The notes beneath the pieces are model-generated. The model had not been told where the DNA came from and ran no database searches. It saw only the letters and a program-made list of their open reading frames with translations. Of a stretch of DNA of 64,000 nt, positions 25,118 through 34,840 are shown piece after piece. Position 1 is the first letter of the stretch. Each line of letters starts with the position of its first letter. The position numbers and the translations under genes were made by a program. Source of the DNA: Oscillibacter valericigenes (GTDB taxonomy: Bacteria; Bacillota; Clostridia; Oscillospirales; Oscillospiraceae); NCBI RefSeq assembly GCF_021531315.1, contig NZ_JAFBIQ010000003.1:1-64000 (forward strand), in the 5' to 3' direction.

Positions 25118-26104
25118 ATGTCCTATGACGGAAAGCTCATGCGCCGCGCCATGGCCCGCTTTGAGGAGGCCAAGCAGCGCCGCGCGGACGCCCTGCACGC
25201 GCGCTCCCGCGCGGTCTATGCCGCCGTCCCCCGCATCGCGGAGATCGACGCTGCCCTGCGCGAAACGATGTCCAAGCTCATCGCCTCCGCCCTGCGCCGC
25301 GGCACGGACCCCCGCCCTGCCATCGAAGCGCTCAAGGAGGAAAACCTCGCCCTCCAGCGCGAGCGCGCCGCGCTGCTCGCCGCCCACGGCTACCCCGCCG
25401 ACTACCTTGAGGATAAGCCCGCCTGCCCGCTGTGCGGCGACACGGGCTGGCGCGGCGACGAGGTCTGCTCCTGCCTGAACGACTACTATGCCCGCGTCCA
25501 GCTCGAGGAGCTCTCCCAACTCCTCGACCTCGGCACGCAGAGCTTTGAAACCTTCTCCTTCGAGGTCTACTCCCCCTACGCCCCTCTTGATCAGGACATC
25601 TCCCCCCGCTCGAATATGGAGCGCATTTACGATGCCTGCCGCGACTACGCCTACGAGTTTTCCCCCCGCAGCGGCAATCTGCTCCTCTCCGGCGACCCCG
25701 GCCTCGGCAAGACCTTCCTCTCCGCCTGCATTGCCCGCGTCGTGAGCGAAACGGGCCACAGCGTCGTCTACGACACCGCCGCCCACATCTTCGAGCGCTT
25801 TGAGGCACAGAAGTTCTCGCGCGACGAGAGCGGCGGCGCGGACGAGGATGTTTCCCGCCTGCTGCGCTGCGACCTTCTGATCATCGACGACCTCGGCACC
25901 GAGCTGACCACCGAGTTTGTCCGCAGCGCCCTCTATCAACTCGTCAACACGCGTCTGATGACGAATAAAAAGACCATCATCTCTACCAACCTCTCCCCCG
26001 CCGAGCTCTCCCGCCGCTACGGCGCGAACATCCTCTCCCGCATCGAGGGCAGCTACCGCATCCTCCCCTTCTTCGGTGACGACATCCGCAGGCAGAAAAA
26101 GTAA
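25118..26104 (+). CDS. dnaI: Helicase loader DnaI/DnaC-like ATPase
   Basis: A 328-residue AAA+ ATPase. The N-terminal part has four cysteines, C103, C106, C117 and C119 (CPLC and CSC), likely a zinc site as in DnaI helicase-binding domains. The Walker A motif GDPGLGKT is at 192-199, Walker B LLIIDDLG at 253-260, and sensor 1 STN and an arginine (LSRIEGS) follow. It would bring DnaB helicase to DNA. It is paired with the DnaD-domain gene in one operon that ends in a strong terminator. Confidence 0.9.
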   Translation: MSYDGKLMRRAMARFEEAKQRRADALHARSRAVYAAVPRIAEIDAALRETMSKLIASALRRGTDPRPAIEALKEENLALQRERAALLAAHGYPADYLEDKPACPLCGDTGWRGDEVCSCLNDYYARVQLEELSQLLDLGTQSFETFSFEVYSPYAPLDQDISPRSNMERIYDACRDYAYEFSPRSGNLLLSGDPGLGKTFLSACIARVVSETGHSVVYDTAAHIFERFEAQKFSRDESGGADEDVSRLLRCDLLIIDDLGTELTTEFVRSALYQLVNTRLMTNKKTIISTNLSPAELSRRYGANILSRIEGSYRILPFFGDDIRRQKK

Positions 26105-26116
26105 ATCTCACAGCAA

Positions 26117-26145
26117 AAGGCGGTCTCCCGTTGGGAGACCGCCTT
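26117..26145. terminator. Bidirectional terminator between dnaI and the PBP2 gene
   Basis: AAGGCGGTCTCCC pairs perfectly with GGGAGACCGCCTT around a three-base loop. It lies between two convergent genes. Confidence 0.85.
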
Positions 26146-26163
26146 CTCATTTCTCGAACCGAT

Positions 26164-28224
26164 TTACTTGATGAGCACATTTTCGCCCACGACCGCCTTC
26201 TCCGCGTCGGCGGAGGTAAAGTAGGCGTTTAGGATCTGCACCGCGGTCGAGGCCAGCGCGCCGCCGCTGCCGCCCTTTTCGATCATCACCGCCAGTGCGA
26301 TCTGCGGATCGTCGTAGGGCGCAAAGGCCACGAACACACCGTTGCTGACCTTGCCGCCGGTCTGCGCCGTGCCGGTCTTGGCGGCGGCGTCCACCACGCA
26401 GTCCTTGAAGTAATAGGCCACGCTGCCCGATACGACCAGCTCGCGCATCCCCTCGAGCACCGCCTTGAGGTTCTCCGGCTGAATGTCGATGATCTGCGCG
26501 GGCTGCTCGTTGTACACATCCACGATCGCGGCGCTGTCGTAGGTGCGCACCTCCTTTAACAGGTGCGCGTTGCAGCGCGTCCCGCCGCCCGCGAGCGTCG
26601 CGGTATAGTTCGCCAGCTGCAGCGGCGTAAAGAGCGAATACGACTGGCCGATGGCGGCGGTGAGCGTCTGGCCGTCCGTCCAGTAATGCCCCTCGAGCGA
26701 ATTGACATAGTCCGGCGTGGTCATCACGCCGATCTTCTCGGGGATCTCGATGCCCGTCGGCTCGCCGAGCCCGAAGGCGGAGGCGTAGCGCGCGATGGTC
26801 GAAATGCCCGTCATGCGCCCGATGTCGTAGAAGAAGTAGTTGCACGACACCTTGATCGCCTCGGTCACGTCGATGCGCCCGTGCGTGCCGCCGTTCTGGT
26901 TGTAGAGCCAGCACTTATAGGCCCAGTTGCCGTAGTGGTACACACCCTTGGTCAGAATGGTGGACCGCGGCGTGATGACGCCCGTCTCCAGCGCGGCGAC
27001 GGCCGTCACGGGCTTGAAGGTCGAGCCGGGCGCGTAAGTGCCCTGTGTCGCGCGGTTATAGAACGGCTCGAGCGGATTTTCATAGTTTTCCTGATAATCC
27101 TCGTTGTAGGTCTTGAGGGAAAACGTCGGGTACGAGGCGAGCGCAAGCACCTCGCCCGTGCCGACCTGCACCGCCGCCGCGGCTGCGCCGCGGGCGATGC
27201 CGTCGTCCGCCGTCATATCCTCCACCGTCTCGGCAAGGATGCGCTCCACGTCCTCCTGAAAGTCGATGTCCAGTGTCAGCGCCACGGTGTCGCCCGGCTC
27301 CGGCTCCACAGAGTAAATTTCACCCGTCACCTTGCCTGCGGCGTTAGTCTCCACGATGCGGCGGCCGTTCCTGCCGCGCAGATAGTCCTCAAAGGCAAGC
27401 TCCACGCCGTCGCGCCCGACGCGGTCGCCGTATTTGTAGCCCTTTTCTTTATATTCCTCCCACTTCCCGCTCGGGATCTTTGTCACACGCCCGAGGATGT
27501 GCGCCGCCGCGTCGGTCTGATACTCCCGCACCGACGAGGTGCCGATATGGATGGGCGCATACGCGCCGTCCTTGAGCTCCGCGATCAGCTCCACGGATAT
27601 ATCCGAAACGATGGCCGCCGTCGTGAGCTGCTCGAGCTTTGTCACCGCAAGGCAGTAGCGAAGACCTGCAAGCCGCCGCGCCTCCGCGTCGGTCAAGGCT
27701 TCGTCGATCCCAAACGCCTCGCGCAGCCGCGAGAGCAGCGCCTCCGGACGCAGCGGCGGGTCGGCTTCGGTCGTCAGCGCGTCCGCGTCGGCCCACTTCC
27801 TGCTCACCAGAAAGCTGTTGAGCGCGGTGTGCGAGCCCGAGGCGGAAAAATCATAGGCAAAGGGCGCGCGCTCGTTCAGCGGCAGCCCGTCCTCCCACGC
27901 GACGCCGCGCCGATCCAGCAGCTCCATCAGCCGCGTCAGCTCCTCATTGAGCGCCGCGTCGTCCGCCGGCGCGAGCGAGGCGTCCAGCTCCAGCGTATAC
28001 ACGCTCCGGTTCGTCACCAGCGCCTTGCCGTTGCGGTCGGTCAGCACGCCGCGCGAGGTCACAACGGCCTCGCTCTTCGTATTCGCGCGGATCGAGCGCG
28101 CGCGGTACTCCGCGCCGTGGATCAGCTGCGCGTCAACAAGCGTGGCGAAATACATCGCCAGCACCAGCGAAAAGAGCGCGCCGATCGCCACCAGCCGTCG
28201 GTTGAATTGTTTCTTGTCGTCCAC
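26164..28224 (-). CDS. mrdA: Penicillin-binding protein 2 (class B transpeptidase)
   Basis: A 686-residue class B PBP that cross-links lateral-wall peptidoglycan with the RodA/MreBCD elongation machinery. It has a short cytoplasmic start, one membrane helix (about 10-32), a dimerisation domain (RGVLTDRNGKALVTN is its conserved start) and the transpeptidase domain with catalytic S401 in STFK, S460-C-N462 and K616TGT. All three active-site motifs are intact. It is the last gene of the zapA-U32-maf-mreC-mreD run, which fits an elongation role. An interior insertion enlarges the protein relative to E. coli PBP2. Confidence 0.93.
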   Translation of the reverse strand: MDDKKQFNRRLVAIGALFSLVLAMYFATLVDAQLIHGAEYRARSIRANTKSEAVVTSRGVLTDRNGKALVTNRSVYTLELDASLAPADDAALNEELTRLMELLDRRGVAWEDGLPLNERAPFAYDFSASGSHTALNSFLVSRKWADADALTTEADPPLRPEALLSRLREAFGIDEALTDAEARRLAGLRYCLAVTKLEQLTTAAIVSDISVELIAELKDGAYAPIHIGTSSVREYQTDAAAHILGRVTKIPSGKWEEYKEKGYKYGDRVGRDGVELAFEDYLRGRNGRRIVETNAAGKVTGEIYSVEPEPGDTVALTLDIDFQEDVERILAETVEDMTADDGIARGAAAAAVQVGTGEVLALASYPTFSLKTYNEDYQENYENPLEPFYNRATQGTYAPGSTFKPVTAVAALETGVITPRSTILTKGVYHYGNWAYKCWLYNQNGGTHGRIDVTEAIKVSCNYFFYDIGRMTGISTIARYASAFGLGEPTGIEIPEKIGVMTTPDYVNSLEGHYWTDGQTLTAAIGQSYSLFTPLQLANYTATLAGGGTRCNAHLLKEVRTYDSAAIVDVYNEQPAQIIDIQPENLKAVLEGMRELVVSGSVAYYFKDCVVDAAAKTGTAQTGGKVSNGVFVAFAPYDDPQIALAVMIEKGGSGGALASTAVQILNAYFTSADAEKAVVGENVLIK

Positions 28225-28257
28225 GCGGATCCCTCCCTTCGCGCTCGTTCTCCGTCA

Positions 28258-28770
28258 TTACAGCGTAAATTTTCGGTGCAGGAAGGAAAGCAGCGGATGG
28301 CACACAAGCAACAGCGGCAGCGACGCCAGCAGCTCCCGCGCCGCGCGCAGCGCGATGGCCGATACCGCCGCGTGTCCGCCGGAGAGCAGCGCGGCCGCAG
28401 CGATGAGATCGACCGTCAGAAAGGCCGCCGCGCTCACCGCCAGCGAGCAGAGAAAGCCCGGCTGCAAAACGCTTTTTGCCAGCAGCGAGGCGAGCAGCGC
28501 CGCGAGCGGGAACGCCAGCGTGTACTGGCACGGCAGCGGCGCGGTCAGCGCAAGGTCGCACAAAACGCCGAAGGCCAGTGCAAACACAACGCCCTCCAGC
28601 CGATCCTCCATCGAGGCGATCACCGCCGGCAGCAGCGGCGGCAGAAAGGGCGCGACGCCCCACACGCGCAGGCGTGAGAGCGTCAGCGCGTGCGCGAAAA
28701 GCAGCAGCAGGCACGCAGCGCCGTAAGCGGTCCATTTGACCGCTGTATCGCGCGTGGTCGACGGCGACAT
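28258..28770 (-). CDS. mreD: Rod shape-determining protein MreD
   Basis: A 170-residue protein with about five membrane helices and little else, as expected for MreD, for example LPPLLPAVIASMEDRLEGVVFALAFGVLCDL with its conserved acidic turn between helices. MreD links MreC and the MreB filament to the wall-synthesis enzymes. Its identity rests on hydropathy, size and its position between mreC and the PBP2 gene, as the family is poorly conserved. Confidence 0.85.
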   Translation of the reverse strand: MSPSTTRDTAVKWTAYGAACLLLLFAHALTLSRLRVWGVAPFLPPLLPAVIASMEDRLEGVVFALAFGVLCDLALTAPLPCQYTLAFPLAALLASLLAKSVLQPGFLCSLAVSAAAFLTVDLIAAAALLSGGHAAVSAIALRAARELLASLPLLLVCHPLLSFLHRKFTL

Positions 28771-28784
28771 GGCAGCGCCCCCTT

Positions 28785-29624
28785 TCAGTCAACAATGTCG
28801 AATTCCTTCACGATAAATACCTCGCTCAGCTCACCTAAGTGCGCCGAGGGCGCGAGCACCGCGTACCGCGCCAGCCCGTCGTCGCCCGTGCGCACGGCCT
28901 CCACCGTGCCGATCACCAGCCCGCCGGGATAAAACCCGCCGAGCCCCGAGGTCGTCACCACATCGCCCGAGAGCAGCTGCGCATCGGCGGAAAGATAGCT
29001 CAGCTTCAGCCTTCCCTCGCCCATCAGCGCAAGGTCGCCCTCCGCGACCGCGACCTCCTGCGTGCGGAACACCCGCGCGCCCAGCTCGGTATCCGTATCG
29101 ATCACCGTCAGTACCGTGCACCAGTTGTAGCCCACCGCCGACACCACGCCCACGAGATAGCCCTCCGAGGACACCACGCAGTCGTTCTTCTCCACGCCGT
29201 GCACCGTGCCGCGGTTGAGCGTCAGCGCGCTCGTCCAGTTCGTGTTCTCGCGCTCGATGACCGCCGCGGCCTCAAACACAAGGTCGCGCCGCTGCGCGCG
29301 CAGCTCCAAAAGCTCGCGCAGCAGGGCGTTCTCCGCGCGGTCGGCCTCGGCCTGCCGCGCGTCGCGCTCCAGCTCGGCCACGCGCTCGCGCAGCGCCTCA
29401 TTTTCCGCCAGCAGGTCGGAGTAGTCCTTATAGTAATGCTGCTTGTCCTCCACCCAGCCCGCCACCGCCGTCACGGCGGAGCGGAACGGATAGGTCAGCA
29501 CGCCCACCGCGTTCTGCAAAAAGCCCGAGGTCGCGCTCAGATAGCTCAGCACGCTGATGAGCACCGCGCAGAGCGTTGTGACGATCAGCAGCCGCAGACC
29601 GTATTTTTCCAAAAAGTTGCGCAA
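28785..29624 (-). CDS. mreC: Rod shape-determining protein MreC
   Basis: MreC is the periplasmic-side scaffold of the elongasome. I start it at a TTG codon (29624), eight bases after GGGGAGGA; this gives 279 residues beginning RNFLEKYGLRLL. The open frame reaches 29690, but that would overlap the end of maf. After one membrane helix (about 8-28) comes a coiled coil (LLAENEALRERVAELERDA) and the two-barrel MreC domain, with NRGTVHGVEKNDCVV and the conserved FYPGGLVIGTVE. Fifteen bases separate it from mreD. Confidence 0.92.
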   Translation of the reverse strand: MRNFLEKYGLRLLIVTTLCAVLISVLSYLSATSGFLQNAVGVLTYPFRSAVTAVAGWVEDKQHYYKDYSDLLAENEALRERVAELERDARQAEADRAENALLRELLELRAQRRDLVFEAAAVIERENTNWTSALTLNRGTVHGVEKNDCVVSSEGYLVGVVSAVGYNWCTVLTVIDTDTELGARVFRTQEVAVAEGDLALMGEGRLKLSYLSADAQLLSGDVVTTSGLGGFYPGGLVIGTVEAVRTGDDGLARYAVLAPSAHLGELSEVFIVKEFDIVD

Positions 29625-29653
29625 AACGCAGTCCTCCCCTCGCCGCTCGTTTT

Positions 29654-30232
29654 TTAGAAGAAGCGCAGGCCGAAGTGCTTCGTCAGGCACTGCCCCAGCT
29701 TTTCCACCGGCAGCCCCATCACATTATAAAAGTCGCCCTCGATGCGCTCGACGAGCAGCGCCCCAAGGCTCTGTACGCCGTAGGCGCCCGCCTTGTCCAT
29801 CGGCTCGCCGGTGGCGATGTAGGCGCGCAGCTCATCCTCCGTGCAGGGCCGGAAGTAGACCTCCGTCGACACCGTAAAGGCTTCCGCCTTGTCGCCCTGC
29901 CGCACTGTCACGCCCGTGCAGACCGTGTGTCGGTTGCCCGCAAGCTCGGTGAGCATCCGCAGCGCGTCGTCCTCGTCACGCGGCTTGCCGAGCCGGTCGT
30001 TTTCCAAAAACACCATCGTGTCCGCCGTGATGAGAATGTCCTCGGGCGCGACCAGCGGCGCCGCCGCGTCGGACTTCAGGCGCGAGATGTGCGCGACGAT
30101 CTCCCGCGGCGAAAGCCCCTCGGGATAGGTCTCCTCCACCTCGGGGGTGACGATGGAAAAATCGGTAATGCCCATGCGCCGCAGCAGCTCATGGCGGCGC
30201 GGCGACTTCGAAGCCAACACAATATGCGGCAT
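29654..30232 (-). CDS. maf: Maf-family nucleoside triphosphate pyrophosphatase
   Basis: Hydrolyses dTTP/UTP or modified nucleotides and has been linked to septum formation. The 192-residue protein begins MPHIVLASKSPRRHELLRRM, with the SxSPRR motif, and has TADTMV with the catalytic aspartate, and GDFYNVMGLPVEKL near the end. I start it at 30232 behind AGAGGA; two further codons upstream in frame offer nothing better. maf next to mreCD is a common Firmicutes arrangement. Confidence 0.94.
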   Translation of the reverse strand: MPHIVLASKSPRRHELLRRMGITDFSIVTPEVEETYPEGLSPREIVAHISRLKSDAAAPLVAPEDILITADTMVFLENDRLGKPRDEDDALRMLTELAGNRHTVCTGVTVRQGDKAEAFTVSTEVYFRPCTEDELRAYIATGEPMDKAGAYGVQSLGALLVERIEGDFYNVMGLPVEKLGQCLTKHFGLRFF

Positions 30233-30296
30233 GATCCGTCCTCTTTTCAATACGATGTGTAATATAATGCTGTAAAATTACCTTTTGTTTTCGTTT

Positions 30297-32411
30297 TTAT
30301 TCCACGCCGCGGTAGAAAAGTCCGCGCGTGAGGTCCTTGGGCGCGTAGTCCTCGCGCCCCTTGTAGGCGCGCAGCACGCGCAGGCACTCCTCCGGCGACT
30401 CGGTCGTGAAGCGCAGCCGCGCGTAGGTCAAGCCGATTTTCCGATACTCCGGCTTGTCCGCCAGCCACAGCACCTTGCCGTTCTGGAGCTCGCTCCGGCA
30501 GCCGTAGGCGTGCAGCACGGGGAAGCGCTCGCCCACGCGGTCGGTCAGCTCCGGCGCGGCGGCACAGGCGCTGTCCGCGTGGGCTGCGTCGCAGCGCCCC
30601 TTGCCGTAGCGGCAGCCGAATTCGTTCGCCACGATGCAGTTCTCCGTGATCATCAGCGGCAGCCGCCCGTAGACGATGGCCTCGCAGGGGATGCACTTGG
30701 CGATGTCCCGCAGCTGCTCGTGCCGCAGCTCGAAGGAAAGCGTCGCGCTCTCCAGCCCCTGCTCCTTCAGAAACCGCAGCGCCGCGGAGTTGAACACATT
30801 CAGCCCGAAGTCCCCGCGCAGCGCGAAGCCCATCCCCCGCACGAGCGCAAAATGCCCTAAATTTCCGAGCACCGCCGTCTCTACGCCGCGCTCACGCGCG
30901 GCGCGCAGCTGCTCACGCAGCGCCGCCTCATCCGCCGTCCGCCACACGCGCGGCAGCACCGCGGCAAAGTTCGTCTGTCCGCGATATTTTTCAACATCGA
31001 CCGCCTCTATCAGCTCCAGCGGCACATACACCGTCTCCACGCCCTCGTGCACCAGCGCGTCGGTCAGCTGCCCGGGCCGATAGATCGACACCGTAAGGCG
31101 CGGCGGCTCGGTCGGGTTTTTGATCCTCCCGCTCGGAACGAACGCCCCCTCGCGCCGCTCGGGCAGCGCGGTCCGCACCGCCTCCAGCGCCGCGAGCGCC
31201 TCGCGCCGCAGCGCGTTGAGCGCGCTCGCGCTGACAGACAGTCCGTCCTCCAGCGCCACCGCGCAGTCCGACACCGTGAACGCCGTCCCGCCGGTCTTGC
31301 GCAGCCGGGCCTCGACCTCCTCCGCCGTCAACGCGCGGTTTCGCGCCGCCTCGGGCACAGCGCCCGCTGCGGTGACCGTATGCCCGTCCGCGTCCTCGGC
31401 GGTCAGCGTCATCGGTACGCCCGCGCGGATCTCCGCGCGCAGCCTCACAGGTACGAGCCGCAAGTCCTCCCTTTCATACGCCGCCCGCAGCTCGCCGAAC
31501 CATTCCTCCGGCCAGCGCGCGTCCTCGGGACGGACGCCGAACATCTCTTTTCCGCGCGCGCCGCGGTAGTAGCCGTCCGTAAAGCCGTCGCGCGAGAACG
31601 CCAGCGCCAGCTTTTTCTGCTCGTCCGCCGTCGGCGCGCGATGCTCGCGCAGCAGCGCGGCATAGATGCCCGTCACCGCCGCCACATATTCGGGCCGCTT
31701 CATGCGCCCCTCTAACTTCAAACACGCCACGCCCATCTCCGCCATCTCGTCGGCGTAGGCGGCAAGGTTCGCGTCGCGCAGCGAGAGCGGATTGCCGTCC
31801 GCCTTTCCGTGCCAGCCGTAGCGCAGGCGGCAGGGCTGCGCGCACGCGCCGCGGTTCCCGCTTCGGCCGCCGATCACCGCCGACATCTCGCACATCCCCG
31901 AGTAGCACATACAAAGCGCCCCGTGCGCGAAGGTCTCCACCTCGATCGGCGCGCCCGCGACGATGTCTCTGATGTCCTCGCGCGACAGCTCCCGCGCCAG
32001 CACCGCGCGCGTCATGCCGAGCCGCGCGGCCTCCTCTACGCCCGAGAGCGTGTGCAGCGCCATCTGCGTGCTCGCGTGCAGCGGCACATCGGGGATCACC
32101 GCGCGCAGCGTTTCATAAACGCCCCAGTCCTGCACCAGAATCGCGTCCACGCCGTACTCGCTCGCCCTGCGCGCGGTCTCCGCGAGCGCGGGCAGCTCGC
32201 GGTCGGTCACGAGCGTGTTGAGCGTCAGATACACCCTCACGCCCCGCAAATGGCAGTAGCGCACCGCCGCCAGAAATTCCTCATCGCTGAAGTTTCTGGC
32301 GCTGCGGCGCGCATTGAAGCTGCCAAAGCCCATATAAACGGCGTCCGCGCCGCTCTGCACGGCGGCAATGAGCGCCTCGCGTCCGCCCGCGGGAGAGAGC
32401 AGTTCTGCCAT
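30297..32411 (-). CDS. U32-family peptidase
   Basis: A 704-residue protein. The N-terminal two thirds is the U32 barrel: ELLSPAGGREALIAAVQSGADAVY, QDWGVYE, LHASTQM, then the signature ETFAHGALCMCYSGMCEMS, whose cysteines, together with those in GACAQPCR, look able to bind a metal cluster. A C-terminal DUF3656-like part and a second barrel-like region follow. U32 proteins include peptidases and RNA/ubiquinone hydroxylation factors; the exact reaction here is unknown. Its start overlaps the zapA stop by one base (TAATG), so the two are coupled. Confidence 0.88.
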   Translation of the reverse strand: MAELLSPAGGREALIAAVQSGADAVYMGFGSFNARRSARNFSDEEFLAAVRYCHLRGVRVYLTLNTLVTDRELPALAETARRASEYGVDAILVQDWGVYETLRAVIPDVPLHASTQMALHTLSGVEEAARLGMTRAVLARELSREDIRDIVAGAPIEVETFAHGALCMCYSGMCEMSAVIGGRSGNRGACAQPCRLRYGWHGKADGNPLSLRDANLAAYADEMAEMGVACLKLEGRMKRPEYVAAVTGIYAALLREHRAPTADEQKKLALAFSRDGFTDGYYRGARGKEMFGVRPEDARWPEEWFGELRAAYEREDLRLVPVRLRAEIRAGVPMTLTAEDADGHTVTAAGAVPEAARNRALTAEEVEARLRKTGGTAFTVSDCAVALEDGLSVSASALNALRREALAALEAVRTALPERREGAFVPSGRIKNPTEPPRLTVSIYRPGQLTDALVHEGVETVYVPLELIEAVDVEKYRGQTNFAAVLPRVWRTADEAALREQLRAARERGVETAVLGNLGHFALVRGMGFALRGDFGLNVFNSAALRFLKEQGLESATLSFELRHEQLRDIAKCIPCEAIVYGRLPLMITENCIVANEFGCRYGKGRCDAAHADSACAAAPELTDRVGERFPVLHAYGCRSELQNGKVLWLADKPEYRKIGLTYARLRFTTESPEECLRVLRAYKGREDYAPKDLTRGLFYRGVE

Positions 32412-32725
32412 TATTTTCTGTTCTGCAGCTTGAAGAGTTCGCGCTTGAGCTCGCTCACCTCGTTCTTGGCCTGCGCGGCCTCGTCGAGATACTGCTTGAG
32501 CTGGCGGCGCAGCGCCTCGCTGGCCTCGCGCTCCTTAAAAAGCTCGTCTGCGATATTCGCGGCAGCGAGCACGGCGGCGTCGGTGCGGCCGACCTTGGCG
32601 CCGGTGAGCATTTCGTCCATCTTCGTGCCGACATAAGCGCCGACCTTCTGCATGTAGGAGGGCGCTTCCTCGGCGACAAAGGTATATTCCTCCCCGCAGA
32701 TGCTGACGGTAACGCGGTTTTCCAT
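32411..32725 (-). CDS. zapA: Cell division protein ZapA
   Basis: A 104-residue ZapA-like protein that bundles FtsZ filaments at mid-cell. It begins MENRVTVSICGEEYTFVAEE, the usual short beta-hairpin domain, and ends in a long Glu/Lys-rich coiled coil (REASEALRRQLKQYL onward). The ATG at 32725 follows AAAGGAG; the frame is open to 32791 but without a better start. It leads the zapA-U32 gene pair seen in other Clostridia and the cell-shape genes beyond. Confidence 0.9.
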   Translation of the reverse strand: MENRVTVSICGEEYTFVAEEAPSYMQKVGAYVGTKMDEMLTGAKVGRTDAAVLAAANIADELFKEREASEALRRQLKQYLDEAAQAKNEVSELKRELFKLQNRK

Positions 32726-32779
32726 CGTGATCGCTCCTTTCCGTTCCTCCGCGGAACAGCCCGTAGTAATACAGTTTCT

Positions 32780-32808
32780 AATATAGCACAAACTCCGTTT
32801 GGATAAAA
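32780..32808 (-). promoter_or_regulatory. Promoter for the zapA-U32-maf-mre run
   Basis: On the minus strand TATATT (32780-32785), preceded by TGC as in an extended -10, with a poor -35 (TTTTAT) 17 bp up. Confidence 0.5.
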
Positions 32809-32854
32809 GAGGTTTTTGGAAAATTTACAATTTCTCCCGCGCCGCTTTGAAATA

Positions 32855-32883
32855 TTGCATTTTGAGAGAAATGGCCTTAAAAT
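32855..32883 (+). promoter_or_regulatory. Promoter for the GH13 amylase gene
   Basis: TTGCAT (32855-32860), a 17-bp spacer and TAAAAT (32878-32883), 49 bp before the start. No catabolite-repression (cre) site is evident. Confidence 0.6.
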
Positions 32884-32932
32884 AAAATGAGGAACATACC
32901 CTTATCGCATACGAAAGCCGCGAGGTAACATT

Positions 32933-34786
32933 ATGTCAACTTTATTCGATCCCCGCGACGCGCGCTGCAAGTCCCCCTTCGGCGCGGTCACGACCTTCGC
33001 CGCGGTGGACTTCACCCTCTACCCGCGCGAGCACGCCGTCACCGGCTGCACCCTGCTCACCCACCACGAGTTTTCCGACCGCTGGACCGAGACCGAGCTC
33101 CTCCCCACCACGGACGAGGCGGGCGAGCACATCTTCTTTGGTACCTTTTTCGCCCCCTCTCAGCCGGAGCTGATCTGGTATCACTTCCGCCTCCACTGGG
33201 CGGACGGCGGCGTGAGCTGCTATGGCAGGGGCGGCTTTCAGGCTTGGGACAAGGTGACCCCATGGCAGCTCACCGTCTACGACGGCCGCGCCGAAACGCC
33301 CGGCTGGTTCGGCCGCGGCGTCACCTATCAGATCTTCCCCGACCGCTTTTTCCGTGCCAAGGCGCGCAGCGCCGACGGCCTGATCGGACACCGCACCCTC
33401 CACGAAAGCTGGGACGAAGCGCCGCTGCGCGGCCCCAACGAGCGCGGCGACTACTGCGAGGACTTTTTCGGCGGCGACCTCGCCGGCATCACGGAAAAGC
33501 TCGACTACCTCGTCTCGCTCCATGTCACCACGCTCTACCTCAACCCCATTTTCGAGGCCGCCTCCAACCACCGCTACGACACTGCCGACTACGAAACGAT
33601 CGACCCCCTGCTCGGCGACGAGAACGACTTCCGTACCCTCTGCGCGGAGGCGAAAAAGCGCGGCATCCGCGTCATGCTTGACGGCGTGTTCAACCACACG
33701 GGCGCGAAGAGCCGCTACTTTAACGCCGACGGCTTCTACCCAACCCCCGGCGCGGCGCAGGGCCCCGCCTCCCCCTACTATCCGTGGTACCGCTTTCACC
33801 CCTTCCCCACGGATTACGATGCGTGGTGGGGCATCAAGAACCTGCCCGCCGTAAACGAGTTGGACGAAAGTTATGTCAACTACATCGTCACCGGCGAAAA
33901 CTCTGTCATTCGCCGCTGGCTCCGCGCGGGCGCGAGCGCGTGGCGGCTCGATGTCGCCGACGAGCTGCCCGACGAGTTCATCGCGGACATCCGCGCCGTG
34001 ATGCAGCGGGACTTCCCCGACGCCTACCTTCTCGGCGAGGTCTGGGAGGACGGCACCACCAAGGTCGCCTACTCCAAGCGCCGCTGCTACCTGCTCGGCG
34101 GCGAGCTGCACAGCCTGATGAACTACCCCTTCCGCACGGCGCTTTTATCCTACCTCAAGGGCACGACCGGCGCGGAGACCTTCCGCGACGCGATGGAGAC
34201 CCTCCGCGAGAACTATCCCTCACCCGCCTTCTACGGCGCGATGAACTTTCTCTCCACGCACGACACGCCGCGCCTGCTCTCCGTGCTCGGCTGCGGGCGG
34301 CAGCCGGACCGCGCTGACTACCGCCTCTCCCCCGCCGAGCGCGAGCGCGGGACCGCGCTGCTGAAGCTCGCCGCCGCCGTTCTCTACGCCTTTCCCGGCT
34401 CGCCCACCGTCTACTACGGCGACGAGGCGGGCATGGAGGGCTTTGAGGACCCCTTCAACCGCGGCACCTATCCGTGGGGACGCGAGGACGCGGCGCTGCT
34501 CGACTATTTTCGCGCCCTCGGTGCGCTCCGCGCGGCGCGGGCGTCGCTGCAAAGCGGCGGCATCCGCTACCTTTTGGCCGAGGGGCGCACACTCTGCTTT
34601 GAGCGGCGCGCGGGCGATGAGGTGACGCTCTGCGCGGTCAATGCCGGCGCAGAGAGCTTCCGCGTTGACCTGCCGTGGGCAACCGCGCTTGCGCGCGACG
34701 TGCTCAGCGGTCAGGAGTTTCTTGCCGAAAACGGTCGGCTGCGCCTTACCCTCGCGCCCTATGACGCGCTCCTGCTGACCGAGTAG
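32933..34786 (+). CDS. GH13 alpha-amylase/neopullulanase-type glycoside hydrolase
   Basis: A 617-residue cytoplasmic GH13 enzyme (no signal peptide). An N-terminal beta-sandwich domain (about 1-125) precedes the barrel. The GH13 regions are present: DGVFNHTG, the nucleophile D340 in WRLDVADE, the acid/base E369 in LGEVWED and D444 in STHDTPR, with FFGGDLAGI typical of cyclomaltodextrinase/neopullulanase/maltogenic amylase subfamilies. It probably hydrolyses imported maltodextrins. No sugar transporter or regulator is adjacent. Codons end strongly in C, unlike the parA gene 270 bp away. Confidence 0.93.
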   Translation: MSTLFDPRDARCKSPFGAVTTFAAVDFTLYPREHAVTGCTLLTHHEFSDRWTETELLPTTDEAGEHIFFGTFFAPSQPELIWYHFRLHWADGGVSCYGRGGFQAWDKVTPWQLTVYDGRAETPGWFGRGVTYQIFPDRFFRAKARSADGLIGHRTLHESWDEAPLRGPNERGDYCEDFFGGDLAGITEKLDYLVSLHVTTLYLNPIFEAASNHRYDTADYETIDPLLGDENDFRTLCAEAKKRGIRVMLDGVFNHTGAKSRYFNADGFYPTPGAAQGPASPYYPWYRFHPFPTDYDAWWGIKNLPAVNELDESYVNYIVTGENSVIRRWLRAGASAWRLDVADELPDEFIADIRAVMQRDFPDAYLLGEVWEDGTTKVAYSKRRCYLLGGELHSLMNYPFRTALLSYLKGTTGAETFRDAMETLRENYPSPAFYGAMNFLSTHDTPRLLSVLGCGRQPDRADYRLSPAERERGTALLKLAAAVLYAFPGSPTVYYGDEAGMEGFEDPFNRGTYPWGREDAALLDYFRALGALRAARASLQSGGIRYLLAEGRTLCFERRAGDEVTLCAVNAGAESFRVDLPWATALARDVLSGQEFLAENGRLRLTLAPYDALLLTE

Positions 34787-34840
34787 GTCGCGCCGGACGA
34801 TGCTCTCCCCCACCCTGCATTTTCCCGCGCGGGGTCAGAG

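Noticed and set aside
26563-28677. A plus-strand open frame of 704 codons opposite PBP2 and mreD
   Set aside because: Arg/His/Gln-rich translation opposite an intact transpeptidase; no start signal.
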